From Limnohabitans sp. Rim8 (GTDB lineage: Bacteria; Pseudomonadota; Gammaproteobacteria; Burkholderiales; Burkholderiaceae_C), in assembly GCA_945901045.1 (NCBI GenBank), contig CAMDKK010000016.1:1-62251 (forward strand): DNA of 62,251 nucleotides, read 5' to 3'. A model generated the notes under the pieces. The model was not told the DNA's origin. It worked only from the letters and a program-made list of their open reading frames with translations, and made no database searches. The position numbers were made by a program, and so were the translations under genes. Of the stretch, positions 54,048 through 62,251 are shown piece by piece; position 1 is the stretch's first letter; each line of letters opens with the position of its first letter.

Positions 54048-57000
54048 TCAAAATGCTTCTTGCACCGGCTGCTTTGCGTCCTCGTCGGTACTACTTTGTT
54101 TCAGCAGCCGGTCCGTGGCCTCGGCTCCAAAGTGCCAAAAAAGCAGTGGTGTGAGCAAGGTGTCCAGCAACGTGGAACTGATCAATCCGCCAAAGATAAC
54201 CACCGCCACAGGGTGCAGGATCTCTTTGCCCGGCGCATCACCGGCCATCAGTAGCGGCGTCAATGCGAAGGCCGCCACCAGCGCCGTCATCAGCACCGGT
54301 GTCAGCCGCTCGATCGAGCCGCGCACGATCATGGCCTGGCTGAAGGTTTCACCCTCAAAACGGCACAGGTTAATGTAATGACTGATCTTCAGGATGCCGT
54401 TGCGCGTGGCAATGCCCGCCAAGGTGATGAAGCCCACCATGGTGGCCACCGACAGCGTCACGCCCGCCAGGCACATCGCGACCACGCTGCCAATCAAAGC
54501 CAACGGAATGTTGGCCATGATGATGCCCGCCAGCACCGCCGAGCGATAGCGCGAGTAAAGCACCAAGAACATGAGCGCCAGCGATACCAGCGACAAGCCT
54601 ACGATCTGGCCGGTAGCCTGCTCCTGTGCCTGGAATTGACCCTCCAGGTTAATGAAGCTGCCGCTGGGTAACGCAGTGGCTGCGATGGCTTGGCGGATTT
54701 CGGCCACTATACGGCCCATGTCGGAGCCGTCGCTGTTGGCATAGACAACGATACGCCGACGGCCATTCTCGCGCCCAATTTGGTTGGGACCATCGGATTC
54801 CGTCACCGTGGCGAAGCTGGACACTGGCAGGCGTCCGGCAGGCGTGTCAATCAGTGTGCGTGCCAGATCCTGCGGACTGCGCTTGTCATCGGGCAGTCGC
54901 AGCACCAAGTCGTAGCGCCTGGCCCCGTCCACAATTTGCGAGCCGTGGGCACCATCCGTCAAGGCCTTCAGGATGCGCAGGGCCTCACCCGGCGGCAGAC
55001 CTGTCTGCGCCAGCCGCTGCGGGTCAAGCCGGACCATGATCTGCGGGATCAGCACCTGCTTCTCGACAGTCAGGTCGACCAAGCCAGGAATGGTGGCCAG
55101 TTTGCCGCGCATCTGCTCGGCCAGCCCGCGCAGGGTGTCGGTATCGTCGCCGTAAATCTTGACCGCAATTTGCGCCCGGACGCCCGAGAGCAGATGGTCC
55201 AGCCGGTGCGAGATGGGCTGACCGATAGCCACTTGGGCGGGCAATACGACCAGTTGGGCGCGGATGCGGGCCATCACTTGCTCCCGATCGACCGGCTTGC
55301 CATCGCGATGCAAGTCCACATCGATCTCGGTGGAATGCACGCCTTCGGCATGCTCGTCGAGTTCAGCTCGTCCGGTACGCCGGCCCACCTGACTGACGCC
55401 AGGCACCTGGCCAATCAGTTGTTCGGCCACCGCCCCCATGCGGTTGGCCTCGGCCAGCGAGGTGCCGGGGTTGAACAACAGGGACAGCACCAGCGAGCCC
55501 TCGTTAAAGGCCGGCAGAAATGCGCGAGGAAAAAAGGGCACGCTGGCAGCGGCCAAGGCGACCGCCACAACCGCGGCACTGATCAGGACCCGGGCCCGCG
55601 TAAAGGACCAGTTGAGCAACCTTCGGTCCCAAGCCTTCAGGCGCTTCACCACGGGGCTGTCCCCGTGACCCAGTTGTTTCATCCTGGGAAGCAGGTAACT
55701 GCACAGGACCGGGGTCACTGTCATGGACACCGCCATCGACGCCAAGATGGAGACGATGTAGGCAATACCCAGTGGCGCAAACAAACGGCCTTCGATGCCC
55801 GGCAAGGCGAACAAGGGCACGAACACCAGCACCACGATCACCGTGGCGTAGACAATGCCTGAGCGCACCTCGACGCTGGCCTGCTGCACGACCGCCATCA
55901 CCGAGCGCGGCTGGGCCAGGGCCCGGTTCTCTTTGAGCCGACGCAAAATGTTTTCAACGTCCACCACCGCATCGTCCACCAACTCACCAATCGCAATCGC
56001 CAAGCCGCCCAGGGTCATGACGTTGATCGACTGGTCCAGCCAGCGAAAGACCAAAGCCGTGACCGCCAGCGACAGGGGGATGGCAATTAAGGAGATCAGC
56101 GTGGTGCGTACGGACAGCAAAAACGCGAACAGCACGATGGCCACAATCACCGCGCCGTCGCGCAGCGCCTGCGTCACATTGCCGACGGAGGCCTTGATGA
56201 AATCGGCCTGACGAAACAGCACTTGGGGTTTAGCAAGCCCTTTTGGTAAGCCTGCCTGAAGATCACCCAAGGCTTGCTCAATCTGCCGGCTGAGCTTGAC
56301 GGTATCGGCCGCCGGCTGCTTTTGCACACTCAGGATCACGGCAGCTTGCCCTTGGTAACCCGCATCGCCGCGCTTGAGGCCAGCGGCAAAGCGCACTTGC
56401 GCCACCTGCTGCAGCAGCACGGGTCGACCGTCCTTCCAAGCCACGGCCATGCCTTGCAAATCCTCCAGCCGCTGGGTACGGCCCATGTGACGAATCAGGT
56501 ATTCACGGCTGTTCAGGTCAATGAAGCCGCCCCCAGCGTTGCCGGCATAACCGCGCAGGGCCTGCTCAACTTGGCTGAGTGTTATGCCCAGTTGGGCCAT
56601 GCGCGCCGGATCTGGCTCCACACGCAGCTGGCGCACCTCACCGCCGATGGGAATGACTTGGGAGACTCCCGCGATGCCTAGCAAGCGCGGGCGCAGCACA
56701 AAGTCGGCGTATTCACGGGCCTGCATGGGCGTGGCTGCGCCCTCACCGCCTTGAAGCGGTAATGCAATCAGCATGATCTCGCCCATGATGGACGAGACGG
56801 GTCCCATCACGGGCGTGATGTCGGCAGGCAGTTGACTGCGCAGTTGCGCCAATCGCTCGGCGACCAACTGGCGGTTGCGGTAAATATCAGTGCCCCAGTC
56901 AAACTCGGCGTACACCACCGACAGGCCAATACCCGAGGTGGAGCGCACCCGGGTGACACCGGGCATGCCGTTGAGGGCCGTCTCGATGGGGAAGCTGACC

Positions 57001-57191
57001 AGTTGCTCGACCTCCTCCGGCGCCATGCCGCCTGCTTCAGTCAGCACCGTTACCAGCGGTTTATTGAGGTCAGGAAACACGTCGACCGGCGTGCGCCAGG
57101 CGGTCAATGCCCCATAGACCATGAGCAAAGCCGCAAAGGCCAGAACGAATAACCGGTTGCGCAGGCTGTATTGAACGATCCAGTTGAACAT
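54048..57191 (-). CDS. Heavy-metal efflux RND permease (CusA/CzcA family)
   Basis: 1047-residue inner-membrane proton/metal antiporter with 12 helices and two large periplasmic loops. Typical parts are [20 protein letters not shown] near the N-terminus, the proton-relay helix [20 protein letters not shown] with the two Asp residues, and [20 protein letters not shown] in the second half. The Asp-helix sequence differs from classical CzcA (DFGxxVDGAVV) and CusA (AIAIGAMVDAAIV), so I do not assign the metal. I chose the ATG at 57191, 16 bases after the adaptor stop. Confidence 0.93.
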   Translation of the reverse strand: MFNWIVQYSLRNRLFVLAFAALLMVYGALTAWRTPVDVFPDLNKPLVTVLTEAGGMAPEEVEQLVSFPIETALNGMPGVTRVRSTSGIGLSVVYAEFDWGTDIYRNRQLVAERLAQLRSQLPADITPVMGPVSSIMGEIMLIALPLQGGEGAATPMQAREYADFVLRPRLLGIAGVSQVIPIGGEVRQLRVEPDPARMAQLGITLSQVEQALRGYAGNAGGGFIDLNSREYLIRHMGRTQRLEDLQGMAVAWKDGRPVLLQQVAQVRFAAGLKRGDAGYQGQAAVILSVQKQPAADTVKLSRQIEQALGDLQAGLPKGLAKPQVLFRQADFIKASVGNVTQALRDGAVIVAIVLFAFLLSVRTTLISLIAIPLSLAVTALVFRWLDQSINVMTLGGLAIAIGELVDDAVVDVENILRRLKENRALAQPRSVMAVVQQASVEVRSGIVYATVIVVLVFVPLFALPGIEGRLFAPLGIAYIVSILASMAVSMTVTPVLCSYLLPRMKQLGHGDSPVVKRLKAWDRRLLNWSFTRARVLISAAVVAVALAAASVPFFPRAFLPAFNEGSLVLSLLFNPGTSLAEANRMGAVAEQLIGQVPGVSQVGRRTGRAELDEHAEGVHSTEIDVDLHRDGKPVDREQVMARIRAQLVVLPAQVAIGQPISHRLDHLLSGVRAQIAVKIYGDDTDTLRGLAEQMRGKLATIPGLVDLTVEKQVLIPQIMVRLDPQRLAQTGLPPGEALRILKALTDGAHGSQIVDGARRYDLVLRLPDDKRSPQDLARTLIDTPAGRLPVSSFATVTESDGPNQIGRENGRRRIVVYANSDGSDMGRIVAEIRQAIAATALPSGSFINLEGQFQAQEQATGQIVGLSLVSLALMFLVLYSRYRSAVLAGIIMANIPLALIGSVVAMCLAGVTLSVATMVGFITLAGIATRNGILKISHYINLCRFEGETFSQAMIVRGSIERLTPVLMTALVAAFALTPLLMAGDAPGKEILHPVAVVIFGGLISSTLLDTLLTPLLFWHFGAEATDRLLKQSSTDEDAKQPVQEAF

Positions 57192-57207
57192 GATGTGCAG
57201 CCTCGGT

Positions 57208-58335
57208 TCAGCGGATCTGCGCGACCAGCGCCGCGCCTTGAACCAACACACGGTTGTCAGCGGACAGTCCCTGGGTGACCAACACCGTCACCGCGTCCAG
57301 CGGCTGGACCTGAACCGGCTGCGGCATGAAGCGCTCAGCGCCCGTCTTGATCCAGACGATGGGTTCGTTAGCCGGGCTGCGCACGACAGCAGAGGCCGGC
57401 AAAACAATGCCCTTGCGCCGCTCCTTGAGCGCCGCGACCAGTGTCACGGTTTGACCTACCGCCAAGGGTGCTGCGCCAGCAGCGACCGAAGCTCGGAAGT
57501 TCAGCGGCAGCATGCCGTCACGCAAGGACCGGGCGGCGCCAACGAGTTGCAGCTTGACGCCCTCGAGCCCGGCCAAATGGGCTGCGCCCAAACGACTGCC
57601 CAGCGACACATCGGGTGTGCTGGCCTCCACCATCAGCCGCGCAGGGTCGATGACCTCGATCAGCACCTCGCGTGGGTCCACAATCTGGCCCGCCTTCACA
57701 TCGGCACGTGCAATCACACCCGAGACCGGTGCGCGCAAGGGCTCACGCACATCCAAACTCGCGGCGATGCGTTGTTCGCGCTCGGTCAGTGACTGGACAT
57801 CGATACGGGCGGCGTCGATGTCCTTGCGTGGCACCGTGCCTTCAAGCATCTCCAAGCGGCGCAGGCGCTGCTCAGCCAAGTCCCGCGCAGCCTTCAATTC
57901 GGCACGCTGTGACTGTTGGGCCGCCAAGGCAAATGGATCAGCATGATGGCGCACCCACACCAGCACCTCGCCTTGCTTGACGGCTTGGCCCGCCATCGGC
58001 AATCCGCGCGGCCCAGGCTCAACACGTCCGCCATGCGTCGCCTGCACTTGGCCGCTCGCATTAGGGTCTGCCACGACCCGGCCGGGCAACTGAATGGTCG
58101 AGGCAGCCTCCGACTCGGGAGCTATCTGGGTACGCAGCCCCATGCGCCGCTGCGCAAGTTTGGGCACATTCACACTGCCATCTGCTAAGCGGGCGAGCCC
58201 ACCCGCAGTCGGCGAAGACGCTTGATCCAAGTGTTCGCCATTCGGGCCGTGCGCACCCGGGCCAGCCCAAGCAGAAAGGGCACTGGCCATCGCCAGAATC
58301 GCCACTTGAAGGCCAAAATAAGACAGCCGTTTCAT
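57208..58335 (-). CDS. Efflux RND periplasmic adaptor subunit
   Basis: 375-residue membrane-fusion protein. The signal peptide ends at AWA; the mature chain starts with [13 protein letters not shown] (residues 25-37), an unusual His-containing lead also found in the protein encoded just upstream. A lipoyl/hairpin region ([40 protein letters not shown]) and beta-barrel domains ([19 protein letters not shown]) follow. It links the RND pump to TolC. The ATG at 58335 overlaps the previous stop. Confidence 0.93.
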   Translation of the reverse strand: MKRLSYFGLQVAILAMASALSAWAGPGAHGPNGEHLDQASSPTAGGLARLADGSVNVPKLAQRRMGLRTQIAPESEAASTIQLPGRVVADPNASGQVQATHGGRVEPGPRGLPMAGQAVKQGEVLVWVRHHADPFALAAQQSQRAELKAARDLAEQRLRRLEMLEGTVPRKDIDAARIDVQSLTEREQRIAASLDVREPLRAPVSGVIARADVKAGQIVDPREVLIEVIDPARLMVEASTPDVSLGSRLGAAHLAGLEGVKLQLVGAARSLRDGMLPLNFRASVAAGAAPLAVGQTVTLVAALKERRKGIVLPASAVVRSPANEPIVWIKTGAERFMPQPVQVQPLDAVTVLVTQGLSADNRVLVQGAALVAQIR

Positions 58336-58931
58336 GCTTGACCTCCGAGAGAGAACCGACGCTGGCGCTGCTTGCGCAGGCGCGCGACCGACATGCCGAG
58401 CAATACCAAAGTGGCCAAGGCCCCAAGGGCCCACCACTCCCAGTGGAAGTGGTGATCATCAACGGCCAAAGCAGCTGGCACCCGCAACACCGCGTCAAGC
58501 AGGTCACTGTCCTTGCCCGCAAGCACGGTGATCACCAGCGGGTGCTCACCCGGGGTAGAGAGCTTTTGGAGCATGGCCCGGTCATCGATCGCGTAATGGC
58601 CCCTATCGGCATGGAATTTGGCCTGCGCCTTCAGACCGCCAGACTCCACTTCAACCTGCGCCTGCAGCACAGGCTCATTGCTCGCAAAGCGGTCAATGAA
58701 AATAGACAATTCGCCACTGGTCAGCGTTGCAACCAGCTCGAAGAGATCGGAATTGGCTTCAACTTGAAGACTGGCCTGCATGGCGTTGGCTTTGCCCGTC
58801 ATTGGCGCATCCAAGTGTTCGCCATTGGGGCCATGCGCGCCAGGGCCAGCCCAGGCGGGCAAAGGCATCAGTACCAGCAGGCTGGCCGTCAAGCCGGCAC
58901 ACACGAATCTGGAAATAAAGAGGTGAATCAT
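58332..58931 (-). CDS. Exported single-span protein with His-rich mature N-terminus
   Basis: 199-residue protein: signal peptide to AWA (residue 28), then [13 protein letters not shown] (29-41), a beta-rich periplasmic domain, the His patch DDHHFHWEWW, one C-terminal membrane helix (WALGALATLVLLGMSVA) and a basic tail. It is probably a membrane-tethered metal sensor or chaperone for the pump. Both ends overlap neighbouring genes as ATGA, so it is translated with tolC and the adaptor. I do not recognise a named family. Confidence 0.75.
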   Translation of the reverse strand: MIHLFISRFVCAGLTASLLVLMPLPAWAGPGAHGPNGEHLDAPMTGKANAMQASLQVEANSDLFELVATLTSGELSIFIDRFASNEPVLQAQVEVESGGLKAQAKFHADRGHYAIDDRAMLQKLSTPGEHPLVITVLAGKDSDLLDAVLRVPAALAVDDHHFHWEWWALGALATLVLLGMSVARLRKQRQRRFSLGGQA

Positions 58932-60205
58932 GGCAGTAATCCCAAAGCTTGTTCGAGGCGAGCCATCGCCGTTTGATGGTTGATCTGCTGACGCGCCAAG
59001 GCACTCTTGGCGTTAACGGCTGCGGCCATGGCGCGCAGCATGTCGGGCAGCGCCGTTTCACCGGCACGGAAGGACTTTTCAATCAAGCGGGCGCGCTCGG
59101 CCAGCAATTGCGCTCGCTCTTGCTCCGCTTGCAGTTGCGCCTGACTCAAGCCCAGCTGGCTCTGCGCCAGTGCCACTTCAGCCCTTAAGCGCTCGCGGGT
59201 TCGCTGCGCCTGGGTTTGTGCCATGTCCAGTTCACCGACCGCCGCGGCGATGCGAGGCTGCTGATAGACCTGTCCACCCACTGGCACACGCAGCGCCACC
59301 ACCACACTGCTTTGCGAAGCGGCCCCTTGCCCCGGGTGCTCTTGCCGCAAACCCAGAGTCAGCTGTGGCGAATCCGAGCGTTGAACCCGCGCTAAATCCA
59401 CCTGGCGCTGGCCCAAGTCCACCGCTGCGTTTACAAGGACGAGTTCGGGGTGGGTGTCCGGCAATTGCGCCAAGGCCGGGGCAACGCTCGTCTTTAATTT
59501 CAAGGGTGCGAGGCCTGTGAGCAGGTGCCAATGGGACTGCTGGATACCCAAGGCTTGACGCGCTGCGCTCGATTGCGCCTGGGCTGCGAGCCACTCGGCC
59601 CGAGCTGCAAGCGCATCGGCGGGGGCGAGATCACCTGCACGCACGCGCCTTTCGACATCCTGCGTCAATTGGGCGAGGTCTTGGACTTGCTGTTCCAGCT
59701 GGTACAGATCGGCCTCAGCCAGATGCAGGGCGCCCATCACTTCGCGCAGCCGCCCCGCCAAGCGCAAGCGCTCGGCTTGCTCTGTGGCCTGAACCCAAGC
59801 CGACTGAGATTGAGCTGCCTGCCCTCCAGCGGCACGCTGTCCGGGCCGCCAAAGAGGCAGCGCCAGCCCAAGCTCAGTCTCACGGCTTGCGGCAGGCGCA
59901 CCTGCGCGCCCCTCGCGTTGGCCAAAGCTCACGGCCGGTGCTGCAGCCAGCCAGCTTTGCGTGACTGCCTGGTCGGCCTGAGCGCGAGCAGAACGACCGC
60001 GCGATTCGGATACCTCTAATGAGCGTTGCCAAGCAGCCTCAAGCGCTTGGTTGAGCGTATGCGTGCCCGCCGCGGCATGGGATACAGCGCGCGTACTTTC
60101 TTGCGCCTGTCCCGACGTTGGAGCAGCAAGAGCCATGGACAGCAGCGCGCAAGACATCAAAGCGTACGCCGACGGCCATGGCCCATACCATGTCATTATT
60201 TTCAT
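58928..60205 (-). CDS. TolC-family outer-membrane efflux channel
   Basis: 425-residue CusC/CzcC-type channel protein with a signal peptide (cleavage near GQAQ, about residue 34). Long helical stretches rich in Ala, Gln and Arg (LNQALEAAWQRSLEVSESRG, SQLGLSQAQLQAEQERAQLL) repeat in two halves, as expected. The ending KSFRAGETALPDMLRAMAAA is typical of the family. It is the second gene of the metal operon and overlaps the next gene by four bases. Confidence 0.92.
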   Translation of the reverse strand: MKIMTWYGPWPSAYALMSCALLSMALAAPTSGQAQESTRAVSHAAAGTHTLNQALEAAWQRSLEVSESRGRSARAQADQAVTQSWLAAAPAVSFGQREGRAGAPAASRETELGLALPLWRPGQRAAGGQAAQSQSAWVQATEQAERLRLAGRLREVMGALHLAEADLYQLEQQVQDLAQLTQDVERRVRAGDLAPADALAARAEWLAAQAQSSAARQALGIQQSHWHLLTGLAPLKLKTSVAPALAQLPDTHPELVLVNAAVDLGQRQVDLARVQRSDSPQLTLGLRQEHPGQGAASQSSVVVALRVPVGGQVYQQPRIAAAVGELDMAQTQAQRTRERLRAEVALAQSQLGLSQAQLQAEQERAQLLAERARLIEKSFRAGETALPDMLRAMAAAVNAKSALARQQINHQTAMARLEQALGLLP

Positions 60206-60315
60206 AGTGTTGATCGCTCATTTGCGCCCAGTCACATGCGCCAAAAAAAGACGCAGCGAAAGGGGCGGAACCAAAAAACGCGCTGCGCAAGTTCAAACGC
60301 AGGCAAGGCCGAAAG

Positions 60316-60671
60316 TCAGGCCCTTGGTTTCGGGGGTCGATCGAGTCCGTCGGGCAGCAACTGGCCCCTGGAGAAGTAACGCTCTGCAGAAAGGTGATAA
60401 GTGCCAGACAGCAAAGGTAAAGAACATTGCGGGGTAGGCAAGGCCGAAGAAAACTGGCTGGCTTCGGACAGGCCGTGCACGGTGGATGCCATGGACTTGT
60501 CCTCATGAAAGTCATCGGCATGATCATCATGGTGATGGGCGACACCCTGGAAGTGAAGCAGCTCATGCTGCTCTTGCTCTTCATGCGCCCCAAGCGCACC
60601 AAAGCCAGCAAAGGCCAGCGACTGCCAGCCCATGCAAAGGACTAAAAAAAAGTGCCTAATTTTCTCGCCAT
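60316..60671 (-). pseudogene. CzcI-like His-rich protein, signal peptide broken at a T8 tract
   Basis: From 60633 the frame reads MGWQSLAFAGFGALGA and then a His/Asp-rich segment (HHHDDHADDFHEDKS) and a Pro/Arg-rich end (GLDRPPKPRA), similar in style to CzcI-type proteins that head Czc/Cus operons. A better start, ATG at 60671, gives MARKLGTF and would join this frame if the T8 tract at 60644-60651 had nine T; together they make a standard signal peptide. With eight T it stops. It may be a real off-state, a sequencing error, or the gene may simply begin at 60633. It heads the metal operon. Confidence 0.6.
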
Positions 60672-60729
60672 ATACTTAAATGTAACAGTGATCAGCAGTC
60701 AATCAATGAAGAGTAAAGGAACGCAAAAT

Positions 60730-61206
60730 ATGACTTCCAAAATGAAATCCCTCAATCTTAAAAGACGATCACTGCTGTCATGTCTGCTTGCACTGAGCTC
60801 TGGTGCTGTCGCAGTCGCAGCAAGCCCTGTGTCTGTGCAAGTTTGGAAAGATCCGAACTGCGGTTGCTGCAAAGACTGGATTGATCATTTGGAGAAAAAT
60901 AATTTCTCCATCAAAGTCATGGGCCAAGGAAATAACGCTGCGCGTGCAAGGCTGGGCATTCCAAAGACTTTTGCGTCGTGCCACACCGCACTTGTCCAGG
61001 GGTATGTAATCGAAGGTCATGTGCCAGCCTCAGATATCCAACGTCTCCTCAAAGAAAAACCCCAAGCTTTAGGATTGGCTGTTCCTGGGATGCCGATTGG
61101 ATCCCCGGGGATGGATGGCCCTGTCTATGGCGGCAAGCGTGATGCCTACCAAGTCTTACTGATTCAAAAAGACGGGACATCCAAGGTTTTTCAAGCCCAT
61201 GCATGA
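60730..61206 (+). CDS. DUF411 metal-binding protein
   Basis: About 158-residue exported protein. The N-terminus KRRSLLSCLLALSSGAVAVA is a signal peptide; the mature part has WKDPNCGCCKDWIDHL, the CxCC motif of DUF411, then ASCHTALVQGYVIEGHVPA and LAVPGMPIGSPGMDGP. DUF411 proteins occur beside copper-resistance genes and probably bind Cu in the periplasm. AAAGGA lies ten bases before the ATG at 60730. It is divergent from the CzcI-like gene, with a shared control region. Confidence 0.88.
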   Translation: MTSKMKSLNLKRRSLLSCLLALSSGAVAVAASPVSVQVWKDPNCGCCKDWIDHLEKNNFSIKVMGQGNNAARARLGIPKTFASCHTALVQGYVIEGHVPASDIQRLLKEKPQALGLAVPGMPIGSPGMDGPVYGGKRDAYQVLLIQKDGTSKVFQAHA

Positions 61207-61278
61207 TTACCTTATGAATCAAAGCCGGTGAATCCGTCTGATCATCTTGAAATTAAACCACCAAGGCAGGAGAGTTCG

Positions 61279-61638
61279 ATGTCGATAAAACGCATGATTG
61301 ACGTGACTGAAAAGTGTTTTCTGGTCACGATCGCCCTTTTTACGGTCGGCGCCATGGCGCAAGAAGTGATGGAGCTGATCGAACAGCGCAGCGTCGCCCT
61401 GAAGGATCTTCTGCTGATGTTCATCTATGCGGAAGTTTTGGGGATGCTCAGCGCTTTCTACAGCAGTCACAAAATTCCAATCACTATTCCACTGATCATT
61501 GCCATGACGGCTTTAAGTCGATTGATCATCCTTCAAGGCAAAGACGGAGACCCCTCCATCCTTTTATACGAGAGTGGCTCTATTTTGATGATCGCTGTGG
61601 CCTGCTGGGTCATTAGCCAGCTGCGCGACTCCGATTGA
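61279..61638 (+). CDS. PsiE-family membrane protein
   Basis: About 119-residue inner-membrane protein with four helices (CFLVTIALFTVGAMA, LLLMFIYAEVLGMLSAFY, ITIPLIIAMTALSRLIIL, SILMIAVACWVISQL), the layout of the phosphate-starvation-inducible PsiE family. AGGAG lies seven bases before the ATG at 61279. Function is unknown in the family. It follows the DUF411 gene by 72 bases and may share its promoter. An IS21-like end starts eight bases after its stop. Confidence 0.85.
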   Translation: MSIKRMIDVTEKCFLVTIALFTVGAMAQEVMELIEQRSVALKDLLLMFIYAEVLGMLSAFYSSHKIPITIPLIIAMTALSRLIILQGKDGDPSILLYESGSILMIAVACWVISQLRDSD

Positions 61639-61645
61639 ATCAGCC

Positions 61646-61833
61646 TGTCACGGATCGGCGTATTGGAGCCACCCAATGATCGGCGTATTGAAGCCACGTC
61701 GTGATCGCCGTATTGGAGCCACTTAGGCGGAGCATTTAGGGCATTTCGAATCCATTGCTGTCTTTATTCTCAGAACTTTTAAGTTCTGGGAGTAGAGATG
61801 GCTAGAAGGACAATCGAGATGCATCATTACCGA
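61646..61833 (+). mobile_element. IS21-family left-end remnant with three repeats and the istA start
   Basis: Three copies of GATCGGCGTATTGGAGCCAC (the second with A for G, the third with C for G) lie at 61653, 61678 and 61703, a 25-base period, after a TGTCA end at 61646. IS21 elements have such multiple terminal transposase-binding repeats. An ATG at 61798 reads MARRTIEMHHYR, like the IstA N-terminus, and then stops at 61834. The rest of the element is missing, so this is a deletion remnant. Confidence 0.72.
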
Positions 61834-61982
61834 TAGCCCGCAGGGTTGAGAAAAATCTTTTCGCAATGCGCGCGCAATTCAGCCACGAAACTTCCCGCAA
61901 GAACCGGATTGTCTTGAGCAATGTTGCCACCGATCTCCTCAAAATCTAACGCTACCAAGCGCGTGATCAGTAACTGGATTAG
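61827..61982 (-). pseudogene. ParE/RelE-type toxin fragment
   Basis: The minus strand reads LITRLVALDFEEIGGNIAQD followed by NPVLAGSFVAELRAHCEKIF and LNPAGYR, then a stop. The pattern matches the first half of ParE-family toxins (xxALxDLEEIGxYIAxDNP..SFVxELR). It lacks a clear ATG and is cut off where the IS21 remnant begins, so it is inactive. A small open frame lies just upstream (61979-62065), perhaps an antitoxin relic. Confidence 0.6.
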
Positions 61983-62102
61983 CGCGTTTGGCTAGACGCT
62001 GGCTGTGCGTATTTGGCTTGCAGTCGTTCAAACAATGCCAAGAATGACAGAATGCCCACAGCCATTTGGTTCTGATGATTGGCAAAGCAACCCAACTCAC
62101 CC

Positions 62103-62251
62103 TACTCGGTCCTCTCTGAGATCACCACCATCACGCGCGACCCAGCGACAGTCACTAGCACCTGCAAAGGAAATGCACCTGTCGGTACGGCTTGGGCTTC
62201 GAAACGCAAAGTGCTCACATCAAAGCTCAACCAGGCCGGCAAAGGTGATCC
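62103..62251 (-). CDS. C-terminal end of an adhesin-like protein, 5' part outside window
   Basis: The minus-strand frame is open to the edge of the window and ends with PLPAWLSFDVSTLRFEAQAV and PTGAFPLQVLVTVAGSR before the stop. The LPAWLSFD..TLxF pattern is typical of cadherin-like/putative-Ig (He_PIG) repeats of large surface or RTX adhesins. Only 49 codons are visible, so size, start and function are unknown. Confidence 0.55.

Noticed and set aside
54690-55862. Long plus-strand open frame (390 codons) opposite the RND permease gene
   Set aside because: It is antisense to a clearly conserved pump gene; its His/Gln/Arg-rich composition is what the reverse frame of a GC-rich gene gives, and no domain is visible.
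60039-60611. Minus-strand 190-codon frame across the tolC start
   Set aside because: It overlaps the signal-peptide end of tolC and the CzcI-like frame, both better supported; its composition is irregular with no domain.
61979-62065. Minus-strand 28-codon frame (MAVGILSFLALFERLQAKYA...) before the ParE-like fragment
   Set aside because: It could be an antitoxin relic, but it is too short and matches no family that I can name.

Overview
The window looks like a chromosomal segment of a betaproteobacterium of the order Burkholderiales, most likely a Comamonadaceae such as a Limnohabitans or Rhodoferax relative. This rests on gene content and order: rpoZ-spoT with a convergent greB, hrcA/nadK-recN-rapZ, mutM-mutY, lolB-ispE-tRNA-Gln-prs-rplY-pth, solitary Bug-type periplasmic receptors, and acyl-CoA gene clusters. 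The genus is an inference; no rRNA operon is present.

Left part (1-18.3 kb). A cut-off SDR gene, a solitary molybdenum hydroxylase large subunit and a sensory locus come first. The locus holds a MerR/B12-binding regulator of the CarH/LitR photoreceptor type, flanked by two nearly identical winged-helix regulators. Housekeeping genes follow: rph-rdgB-hemW on one strand, yicC-gmk-rpoZ-spoT on the other, then greB and tRNA-Arg(ACG). A small accessory set (serine hydrolase, Bug receptor, PRISE-type reductase, cyclase-family hydrolase) leads to a tRNA-Ile(CAU) gene split by a 251-nt group I intron.

Middle part (18.4-38.7 kb). These are mostly core genes: hrcA, nadK, recN, rapZ, mutY, mutM, a TPR protein, lolB, ispE, tRNA-Gln, prs, rplY, pth, a ferredoxin, a PHP phosphatase, a DMT transporter, a YciO-like protein, an M50 protease and trpS with an extra C-terminal domain. 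An orphan LuxR-type response regulator, a 54-residue lipoprotein and a DUF1800/DUF1501 pair close the stretch.

Right part (38.8-62.25 kb). A six-gene cluster on the plus strand encodes an FabG4-like reductase, MaoC-like hydratase, thiolase, acyl-CoA dehydrogenase, Baeyer-Villiger-type monooxygenase and a membrane-anchored beta-propeller protein. Its promoter is overlapped by a palindromic operator. It may oxidise a ketone or lipid of unknown identity. After a Bug receptor and a DMT transporter comes an accessory island: a hipBA module with an operator array; a minus-strand heavy-metal efflux operon (CzcI-like, TolC, His-tagged membrane protein, adaptor, RND pump, small periplasmic protein, CusF-like, outer-membrane protein, MerP-like, MerT-like); a DUF411 and a PsiE gene; and an IS21-family remnant joined to a ParE-like toxin fragment. 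The window ends inside the last part of an adhesin-like gene.

The strongest candidates for something little described are the twin-regulator photoreceptor locus, the intron-split tRNA, and the metal operon. In that operon two proteins share the same His-containing mature N-terminus, MerT/MerP lack a reductase, a CusF-like protein has Met in place of the Trp ligand, and a CzcI-like signal peptide is broken by a T8 tract.
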